A stretch of DNA of 64,000 bases from Sacculina carcini (lineage: Eukaryota; Arthropoda; Thecostraca; Sacculinidae): positions 4,993,445-5,057,444 of the forward strand of contig OU696581.1 of NCBI GenBank assembly GCA_916048095.2, written 5' to 3'. The notes beneath the pieces were generated by a model. That model saw only the letters and a program-made list of their open reading frames with translations. It did not search any database and was not told the origin of the DNA. Below are positions 57,201 to 64,000 of this stretch, in pieces. Both the position numbers and the translations under genes were made by a program. Each line of letters begins with the position of its first letter. Positions within the stretch are counted from its first letter, which is position 1.

Positions 57201-58309
57201 TTTGCGAGCACGATGATGAGCAGCGCAGTTTCACTTCCAGTTGGGTGTCGCTGGAAGTAGCATAAGCTTTGAGCATGGGCTATCGTCTGTTGGAAATTTT
57301 GGAGTTTTGGCACTTTCCAACCACCACTCAGTTCAATGACGGCCGTGGAGGTTTGTTTGCCGGCTACATCAACGGTTTTTATGCGTTGAAGGTGGCTGCG
57401 GAGGGATATCCTGCTCACGTTCAATGTGACGCCGAGCGTGAAACGTATCGACGTGACATTGAACAGCGTGAGCAGATTACCCTTCCAACTGTTGCCAAGA
57501 ACCCAGGCCTGAGAGCTGTGGCCAAGCTGTGCCTCAACAGCCAGTGGGGCAAGTTCGCTCAGCGCTGCAACCTCGACCAGACCGAATTCGTCACTTCACG
57601 GCAGCGTTTCTTTGAGTTGATGGATGATCCAGCTCTGGACGTCACGGCCTGTGATCTCATTCCTTTCCTGTCGGCCGACGCTTCAGAGGATGGTGACATT
57701 GACGAAGAGGAGGACGCTGTCATGCGCATAACACACAAACACAAGACAGACGAGACAGTCACTGAACAGCTTAAAACAAACATTATTCTTGCCTCTTTTG
57801 TTACTGCTCAAGCCCGTCTCTATCTGTATTCATTCATGGAAAAGCTTCAGTCTAACCAACTAATTTATTGTGACACCGACAGCATAATTTACCTTTCTGC
57901 GCCTACGCTTCCGCAAATTAACACTGGTCGCTTTCTGGGTGAAATGACGGACGAACTAACTGCTTTTGGTCCGGAGAGCTTTATTAATTCTGTAATCTGC
58001 TTGTCTCCCAAAAACTACGCCTTCACTGTGACTAACTCTGCTAACGAGGCATGCACCGTTATCAAAATGCGCGGAATAACACAGTCATACGCCACTAACC
58101 AACTAATCACTGCAGAAAGTTTCAAGTCCCTCTTGACAGCCCCGGGCACCCAGATTAAAGTACCCATTCAGACGTTCAAGGAAACGATAGATTTTCACAT
58201 TGTAACTGTAAGGGGGGAGAAGATTAATAGGATAGTTGCCGGCAAGATGGGGGTCCTTCCCGACTACAGCACCTTTCCTCAAGGGTACATGCACACACAG
58301 ACACACTAA
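54292..58309 (+). pseudogene. Protein-primed DNA polymerase B of a Polinton/adintovirus-like element, spliced, damaged
   Basis: ATG at 54292. Exon 1 ends at 54644, a 104-bp GT-AG intron (54645-54748) follows, and exon 2 joins in phase and stays open past 54840. Family-B, protein-primed layout: N-terminal Cys/His region with several CxxC pairs (55270-55590); 3'-5' exonuclease motifs FYDLECM (about 55660), GYDNNL (about 55885) and YCRDDVNVL (about 56250); palm motif A DVCSLYP (about 56945), motif B LNSQWGKF (about 57535) and motif C YCDTDSI (about 57870). It would copy linear element or viral DNA from a protein primer. Two lesions: a one-base frameshift near 56385 and an in-frame TAA at 57263-57265. 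The three catalytic motifs remain. This is an old virus-type copy in the genome. Confidence 0.9.
54645..54748 (+). other. Intron in the polymerase gene
   Basis: Donor AG/GTAAGC, acceptor TTTAAAG, 104 bp, AT-rich, phase 2. Coding stays in frame across it. Confidence 0.75.
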
Positions 58310-58426
58310 CAAATATATTGTTTTTGCCCATGATTTGTGTATAAATATAAAATGATGTATAAACGCGTGTCTGTATACATGTCAACATCCTATCGTTGGT
58401 GCTTCTCACCGTATTAGCTTTGTTTC

Positions 58427-58461
58427 TATAAATACACGTAAAACTCTGCTGAATCATCAGT
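58427..58461 (+). promoter_or_regulatory. Core promoter of the ATPase gene
   Basis: TATAAATA at 58427 and TCAGT (A at 58459), 32 bp apart. The ATG is at 58480. TCAGT is the standard arthropod initiator. Confidence 0.75.
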
Positions 58462-60760
58462 GAGTCATACTCGGTGGCCATGGAAACACACGACGCCAGA
58501 CTGGTCACACCCTTCACAATGATATTATCGGGTCCTTCGGGATCCGGCAAGAGTCGTTTTATTGCCGACATGCTGACTCGGTCTGATCAAGTGCTCACCA
58601 CCAGGACCGGATTAACGTATAGGCAAAGTAGGCAGTTGCCTAGGGCCCCGCGCTTTTGGGGGCCCCGCGCTTTTGGGGCCCTATAGGCAGTGGGGGCAGC
58701 GACTCAAATATCTTAGGGGTCCATGTCATTAATTTCTCAACTTCTCATAGTCTGCCCTCATTGGCAAATATTTTGAAAAGTTTCTATCGTTAATTCACGT
58801 TGTATTTTTGCATCAGTCAGGAGGTAACCTGATAAAAACATAGTACGTGTATAGCCAGCTCACTGAGATCCAGCTCACTCGCACACTTACATCCACACAC
58901 GCATACATACACATTGTTTACGCACAGCGAGAGCAATATTCTTGTGTTCCTGTGTGTGTGTGTGTACTTGTGTGTGCTTGTGTGTGTGTATATATGTGTG
59001 TGTGTATGTATGTATATGTGTGCGCATTGTTGTAACGATGGGGATAATAATAATATGTTGTTATGTTGATCTTCGTTCGGCTGATCGTGAAGTCCTGATA
59101 GTTCCTCTTGATGTTGTGGTCCGCGATAACAAGTAATAGTCACCCAGTCGTAGTTTAATTGTGTATTCAGGGCAGCCAGTCAAATCTACTCTTAACACTT
59201 AATAAAGTCCTGAACCTAATGCTCTAATGAAGACTTAAAAACTGCCTGTCTGTGTGAGTGGTCCTCTGTTGTTAGTGTCACATCTTGACTGCCCTATCGT
59301 TAGTGAATCTAGTATCTCTAGCGTCTCCAGTCTCTAGTATCACCCCCTTATTGTTAGTACAACACAGGTATATACACCCACGACCACAGGTCGTCGGCTC
59401 AATGTGCCACACTGAATCTCACCGGGCAAACAGTTCGGCTGTGCAACCTAGTTGCGAGCTATTTCTAAACACGATCTGACAGTACACAGGCGTGTTGCCA
59501 CGATCTGCTCAGCCAAGTCAGACATACAAAAAAGATAATTAATCAACGGTCACACATTTGCCAAGCATATCAGGGGCAGTGTACTACTGACGTCACCCTA
59601 ACACATAAATTAGCCTAACGACAGCTGCACAAGCAGGCCGCGAAAGAACGCGAACGTCAACTGAGATATAGAGAGAGAAAACCGAGTGAACTGATAGATA
59701 GAAAACTGGTCTGATTATAACTTTGTTATAATTGTACACGCATATGACATGCATGTGGGGTTCATTGAACTTGCAAACTGCCCCTTTCGTCGATCATCGT
59801 ACATGAACGGTCTTGAATGGACAAAGCTGTGGTAGTGTAGTTAGTTACAGTGTATTGCCGAATTCTGCAGTTACATCGCATACAGGTTTTAACATTGAAT
59901 TGAGAATTATAGCATGTTTTTTTGCTTTTAGAGCCGTATCGACAGCCCCTCGGCCGTGGGCCCCACGATGTTCAGGGGCAGCTTTAGAAGGAAGGGGAAG
60001 GGGCTCCCAGAGTGAACGCGTGGCTAAAATCGTCACTAGCTTTTTTGTACAATGTGTTCATAATTTTATCAACAATTTTCCTTTGAGGAGCCCCCAAATA
60101 TCTCTTTACGGCTCTGTATGCTTTCATTTGCAATTTTTACGTGAGTTACAAAAATATGAGGGTAACATGTGATAAAAGACGGTTGAGTTTGCGGTTCATA
60201 CACACATGGTAGACAAATCATCTTGGCTGTGTGAAGTGATTATCATCAGTGGCAGCGCCAATCATTTTCCGGATGGAGGGGGGTATTATGAAAAATGATA
60301 AGGGGCATGCCAAGCACAGTGGTCAGGCCAAATATATCCGGGATTTAGTTATTGGGGGGCTTTGGCGGCCTTGGTCGTTTTTTTGCTGGGAACTTCAGCC
60401 TTCCAAGCCCACCCACTTATTTGACGCTGCCCCTGATTACCATGAGCTATAGGGTACAATTATATAGAAAATTAAATACAATTGAAAGTGGAATGTTGAA
60501 ACTGATATGATTGCTGAAGTTGGCGTTGTACAATTTATCATCTCGTGATCGTGATGCTGGGAGGTTTTATGCGAGTGGATCTCAAAAACGAAAAAAGAAA
60601 CTTCAAGAAGTAAATAATATTTAAGACACATCCAATTGTAGGAAGATCACAGATATGCTGACGAAGAGTTCCTGAGGCCATAAGCACAGTCGAATTCCCA
60701 AGTGGGTCAGGAGCTCCTGAAAGCTCTTGCATAATTTCAGAGCCAACTTCTCCTACCAAT

Positions 60761-61762
60761 ATGACAGACATTTCATCGCCAGAATTTGTCCTGGAAAATC
60801 CAGCCTCATGGGCAAATATAATCCCCGATTCTCTACGAGATGACTTTGTAGCAGAAAATTTCAGTCAGCCTCTTAACATTGACTTTGTGAAGTCAGCGAG
60901 GACTTATGATGATGGAAGTCGTCGCTACTTGACAGCATCTATGTTCTATAGGAAGCTGGCGAATTCCGAAACAGTTAAGATATCATTTATGGTGTATTCT
61001 GAAACCTCAGGAAAGGTCCATTGTTTAGCATGCAAGCTGCTTTCTCCGAAAGGAAATGCTTTTACGCAGGGTTTCAATGACTGGGGAAACTCGAAACGAT
61101 TTGAGCACCATGAAAACAGTGCCTCTCACAGGAGTGCAATTTTGGCCAGTGTGGTCTGTGCACACAAAAACGGGTTAATGGACACACATTTAGAGAATCA
61201 GACTGAAAAGGAGCGGACATACTGGAGAAGAGTTCTAGAAAGAGTTGCTGCTGTGATAGAGTTCATATCTGTAAGAGATAGAACTACACAGAAAAAAGGA
61301 TTCTCTAAAGTTCATATCTGTAAGAGATATAACTACACAGAAAAAAGGATTCTCTAAAGTTCATATCTGTAAGAGGAGCTGCTTTTCGTGGAGACAATGC
61401 TATTTTTGGTTCGGAAAACAATGGCAACTTCTTAGGGATCATAGAACCTTTAACACAATTCGGTACATTTTTGGCAAATCATGTGTCACACTTTGGAAAT
61501 GCTGGAAGAGGCACTGTTTCCTACATGTCTTCTACTACTTGTGATTAGTTTGTAGGAATCATGACTGCAAAGGTCCTCAATAGCATCATTTCAGCCGTGA
61601 CAACTGTAAAGTAATTTGCAATAAATGTGGATTCGACACCAGATATTGCATACAAAGATCAATAGACATTCATTGTTCGCTTCGTCGATCCCATTCATAA
61701 GCCAGTGGAACACTTCATTGAATTAATTTCTCTTCTGGGCCATGATGAAGATCATGAGGCCC
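60761..61762 (+). pseudogene. hAT transposase, N-terminal half (TTF-type zinc finger, DUF4371)
   Basis: The ATG at 60761 leads to NPASWANIIPDSLRDDFVAE and the TTF-type finger with YSETSGKVHCLACKLLSP and H-x-NSASHRSAI. A 48-bp segment is then tandemly repeated (61262-61380) and shifts the frame. After it come RGAAFRGDNAIF, GNFLGIIEPLTQFG, GRGTVSYMSSTTC and NVDSTPDIAYKDQ, the DUF4371 part of hAT proteins of the ZMYM1-like type. Stops at about 61547 and 61612; the C-terminal catalytic and dimerisation half is deleted. Confidence 0.85.
61262..61380 (+). repeat. 48-bp tandem duplication in the hAT gene
   Basis: GTTCATATCTGTAAGAGATA plus AACTACACAGAAAAAAGGAT, about 2.4 copies. Confidence 0.9.
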
Positions 61763-62342
61763 CGCGGATCTGAACTGCCTAGGGCCCCGCGAAGTCTTAA
61801 TCCGGCCCTGCTCACCACTCGACCAGATCATGTACTGTACTGCCATGGAAACGTGGCACCCGATCATATTGGTAGTTATTTGGTCAACGAAATGCGACAC
61901 GGACTACCAACGCACGAGGAAATACAACAGTTGGCCGGTAAACATAAACGCAGAAATGGGTGCATGGTGATAATTGACGATATGCTGGAGGCGGTCGAAG
62001 GGTCGTTGGTACGCGACATGTTTACCAAAATATCCCGTCACGACAATATGAGTGTAGTGTTTGTCACTCAAAACACGTTTTTGAAATCGCCCAATTATCG
62101 TACAATCAGTTTGAATACAAATTATTACGTGTTTTTTTGCAACTTTTGCGATAAAACTCCGCTACGTGCATTTGCTCAGCAGTACATGCCGGAAAACAGC
62201 AAGTTTATCATGGATGTGTACCACGATGTAATGCAGCGTTCATATGAACATTTGCTGGTGGATTTGCGACAACAAACTGACAACAGATTACGTGTGCAAT
62301 GTGCTGGAAGAACCAATTATCGTGTACTTGGCGGCACTAAGG

Positions 62343-62378
62343 TATAAATAGCCGTACACTTTGCCGACCAGTGTCATT
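62343..62378 (+). promoter_or_regulatory. Core promoter of the small basic protein gene
   Basis: TATAAATA at 62343 overlaps the ATPase stop codon region; GTGTCATTTG has its A at 62376, 33 bp on. The ATG follows at 62386. Confidence 0.7.
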
Positions 62379-62385
62379 TGCCAAA

Positions 62386-62712
62386 ATGTCTTTGGCGTTG
62401 AAACGTCGTTGGTCCACCATCGAAGCTCTTCCACGTCTCACGCATCGTCAACAAAAAACCGTTCTCAACACGTACCCTGCTCTGATACGGGCGATTTGTG
62501 AAATTTGCAACAACGTGCTACAAGACCGTGTTCCTTTGGAAAAGAAACAAAAACGTCGTCTATCCAAATACAAGAATATACTGCGTAAATTGGGTGACAA
62601 ACGCCCGTCACTGAAGAAAAAACAACGAGTGCTGGTGCAAAGCGGAAAATTTCTCTCCGCCCTTATACCCGTGGTTGCATCGGTTATAAGCTGTATACTG
62701 TCTGCAAAATAA
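62386..62712 (+). CDS. Small basic protein of the Polinton/adintovirus-like element
   Basis: 108 residues from the ATG at 62386: a Lys/Arg-rich body (KKQKRRLSKYKNILRKLGDK, then SLKKKQRVLVQSGKFL) and a hydrophobic C-terminus (SALIPVVASVISCILSAK). A short basic protein with LxxYKxxLRxLxxK-x-x-x-x-KKxxLVQ-x-G-x-F-L followed by a hydrophobic tail is common in Polinton-type elements and may bind packaged DNA or membranes; the exact role is not established. Intact. The stop overlaps the next ATG (TAATG at 62710-62714). Confidence 0.75.
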   Translation: MSLALKRRWSTIEALPRLTHRQQKTVLNTYPALIRAICEICNNVLQDRVPLEKKQKRRLSKYKNILRKLGDKRPSLKKKQRVLVQSGKFLSALIPVVASVISCILSAK

Positions 62713-62834
62713 TGAGCGCCTTCCAACGAATGGTTCTCATATCGCAAGCGACGTATATGGAGATGCAGAATCGGATCGCGCCTGTTCCCATACCGGAGCG
62801 GGAACAAAATACTCTTCAACCCAACAGCCAGTGA
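62712..62834 (+). CDS. Small ORF after the basic protein (truncated Polinton gene?)
   Basis: 40 codons beginning FQRMVLISQATYMEMQNRIA, overlapping the previous stop. A similar MVL-start protein with a Pro-rich continuation is seen downstream of the basic protein in other Polintons. Here the reading frame stops at 62834; an open stretch in another frame (to about 62909) may be its shifted continuation. Confidence 0.5.
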   Translation: MSAFQRMVLISQATYMEMQNRIAPVPIPEREQNTLQPNSQ

Positions 62835-62948
62835 CGAAACCAAACGAATTCAGTTTGTTGATGCGTGGCATCCGAAACGAGAGACTGCTACAGCTCCACC
62901 AGCGGTAGAACGAATCGAAAACAAAGATCTGGTTCCACTCACATATAA

Positions 62949-63740
62949 ACGTCAGGCGAGGCCTATCAATCGGGCCCGTCCTATGTCGGCGTCGTCACGA
63001 AGTCGGCTCAGCCTCCACAGTCTGTGGACTCGTTTCTGGAGAAGTTGACTGTTGGAGACTTCTTGAAGCTGTCGGGACGAATGGGCTTGAAGCTGGTCGT
63101 ACCTGAGGCTGATAAGCATGAGCTTGAACCAACACCGGTTGATCGGCGGCCTGAGGAGGCTGCCGTGTCGCGGTCGCCAACGGCGGCACCCCAGCGGTCT
63201 CAGGCGTCCGCGACCCAGCGGCCCCAGACGGCCGCAACCCATCATCCCAAGGCGGCCGCTCCCCAGCAGCCTGAAAAGGCTGCTGAGCGGCGACCTCAGC
63301 GGGTCGTCGATCGGCCGATCAACCGGCCGATGGACCGCGCTGGCAAATCGGCAGCGATGCCGGTTAGTCAGGGCGGTAAAAGACCGGCCGCTCAGCAGGC
63401 TTCCAAGCCAGCAGAGCGGTCGTCTCCGAACCGGACGAAATCCGGAGACTGGACGGTGGTTCAACACAAGAGCCGCCGTTCGGTCAAGTTAGCCTCGCCG
63501 AGGAGTGACCGGCGAGCATCTCCCGGTCACAAAGCGAGCGCGGTCCCTGCATCTCCGCGCTCGGCGTTTGCTAGCGCACCGCCTTCCGCACACGACGGAG
63601 CGACTCCCACCACTGCCATGGAGGTGAAGAGTTCCTCTAAGCGGAAGTTCTCGGCCTCTCCAAGTGGGTTCCCACCTGACGCGGAGAGAGGACGATCGGC
63701 CAAGCGATGCGATTATGTACCTATGCTACCTGGTTGTTAG
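62949..63740 (+). CDS. Non-LTR retrotransposon ORF1 (gag-like), C-terminal part
   Basis: The open frame starts after a TAA at 62946-62948, with no ATG. SYVGVVTKSAQPPQSVDSFL and EKLTVGDFLKLSGRMGLKLV, then a long Pro/Ala/Gln/Arg-rich segment with repeated QRPQTAA/QQPEKAA-like units, and an Arg/Ser-rich end finishing at 63740. ORF2 starts 61 bp later, so this is the ORF1 product of the same element (RNA-binding gag-like protein). The missing start suggests 5'-truncation where it entered the Polinton-like element near 62850-62949. Confidence 0.65.
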   Translation, partial: TSGEAYQSGPSYVGVVTKSAQPPQSVDSFLEKLTVGDFLKLSGRMGLKLVVPEADKHELEPTPVDRRPEEAAVSRSPTAAPQRSQASATQRPQTAATHHPKAAAPQQPEKAAERRPQRVVDRPINRPMDRAGKSAAMPVSQGGKRPAAQQASKPAERSSPNRTKSGDWTVVQHKSRRSVKLASPRSDRRASPGHKASAVPASPRSAFASAPPSAHDGATPTTAMEVKSSSKRKFSASPSGFPPDAERGRSAKRCDYVPMLPGC

Positions 63741-63801
63741 TGTATATGTGTCTTTTTAACGGGAGTATTTATATGTATTTGATTTTATTACATTTATTTT
63801 T

Positions 63802-64000
63802 ATGTCCATTTTACAATGGAATACTAGAAGTATTAGGCCAAATTTTAATGATTTACTGCATATTTTACACTCCCGGCAACCATTGATTTTAGCAATACAG
63901 GAGACTAAGCTTTTAACTTCTTCGTATTTTAGTATTCAGGATTTTAATGTTTTTAGATATGATAATCTCAGCTCGACTATAGCCCATGGCGGGGTTATGC
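63802..64000 (+). CDS. Non-LTR retrotransposon ORF2, endonuclease N-terminus (cut by window edge)
   Basis: ATG at 63802: SILQWNTRSIRPNFNDLLHI, then LILAIQETKLLTSSYFSI and IAHGGVM. The N-x-RS and QET (catalytic Glu) motifs mark the APE-type endonuclease of I/Jockey-group LINEs. Open to the last base. Confidence 0.85.
   Translation, partial: MSILQWNTRSIRPNFNDLLHILHSRQPLILAIQETKLLTSSYFSIQDFNVFRYDNLSSTIAHGGVM

Larger units (their letters stand above)
58602..61810 (+). mobile_element. hAT transposon inserted in the ATPase gene
   Basis: Ends CAGGACCGGATTAA and TTAATCCGGCCCTG, with CCTAGGGCCCCGCG near both tips. The TSD CTCACCAC lies at 58594-58601 and 61811-61818. 3209 bp; an incomplete transposase is inside. 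A GT/CA-rich stretch is at 58950-59030; otherwise 58690-60750 is non-coding. Confidence 0.95.
58480..62347 (+). pseudogene. A32-like packaging ATPase gene, split by a hAT transposon
   Basis: The left part starts METHDARLVTPF and has a Walker A loop GPSGSGKS (about 58528-58551), then breaks at 58602. The right part (61819-62347) has the Walker B strand CMVIIDDML (about 61963-61990) and the sensor-like strand VVFVTQNTF, as in FtsK/HerA-type genome-packaging ATPases of Polintons, adintoviruses and related DNA viruses. The 8-bp duplication CTCACCAC flanks the insert, and the frame would be continuous without the insert and one copy. No other lesion was seen in either half. Its place directly after the polymerase supports the assignment. 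Inactive as it stands. Confidence 0.88.

Noticed and set aside
59813..60172. 119-codon plus frame inside the hAT element
   Set aside because: No recognised motif; it lies in the non-coding part between the hAT terminus and its transposase.

Overview
The window reads as nuclear DNA of an animal, most likely an arthropod. The signs are intron-containing genes, abundant CA/TG and TA microsatellites, interstitial (TTAGG)n telomere-type repeats, TATA/TCAGT-type core promoters, and a dense mixture of BEL/Pao, Gypsy, Penelope-like, CR1/L2-like LINE, Tc1/mariner, piggyBac, hAT, P-type and Polinton-type elements. No rRNA, tRNA or CRISPR array was recognised.

One host gene is recognised: a SWT1-type nuclear RNA endonuclease on the minus strand. 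Seven exons run from 45306 down to 2615: a WW-like domain, a disordered region, a PIN domain split over three exons, and a C-terminal region. All exon phases match and the coding sequence sums to 2415 nt. The introns are stuffed with transposons, so about 2.4 kb of coding sequence spreads over about 43 kb.

Layout. 1-2615: AT-rich ~343-bp tandem repeats, split by a LINE fragment. 3986-11292: a Tc1/mariner deletion derivative whose right terminal repeat is split by a nearly complete BEL/Pao element (TSD ACTGC). 11389-18400: a minus-strand Penelope-like element (PLE) split by a young Gypsy element that lacks its integrase core (TSD GTACG), followed by an inverted second PLE. 18504-19284: a foldback MITE and head-to-head TTAGG repeats. 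19920-21605: a dead piggyBac. 22690-25010: a CA-rich LINE. 25180-29535: PLE fragments and (TA)n tracts. 29823-31720: satellite-like repeats. 31905-33019: a mariner. 33497-33746 and 42388-42727: hAT MITEs. 36490-42045: an L2/CR1-like LINE split by a Tc1/IS630-like element whose long terminal repeats carry six 21-bp repeats. 46370-52650: a 45-bp minisatellite split by nested P-type elements and LINE pieces.

From about 53790 to 62900 lies a degenerate Polinton/adintovirus-like (virus-derived) element: a spliced protein-primed DNA polymerase B, an A32-like packaging ATPase split by a hAT transposon (TSD CTCACCAC), and two small downstream ORFs. Three of its genes have a TATA box placed 32-33 bp from an initiator-like motif. 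A non-LTR retrotransposon (ORF1 then ORF2) starts near 62949 and runs off the right edge.

All coordinates and junctions were read by eye. Family names come from recognised motifs, not from database searches.
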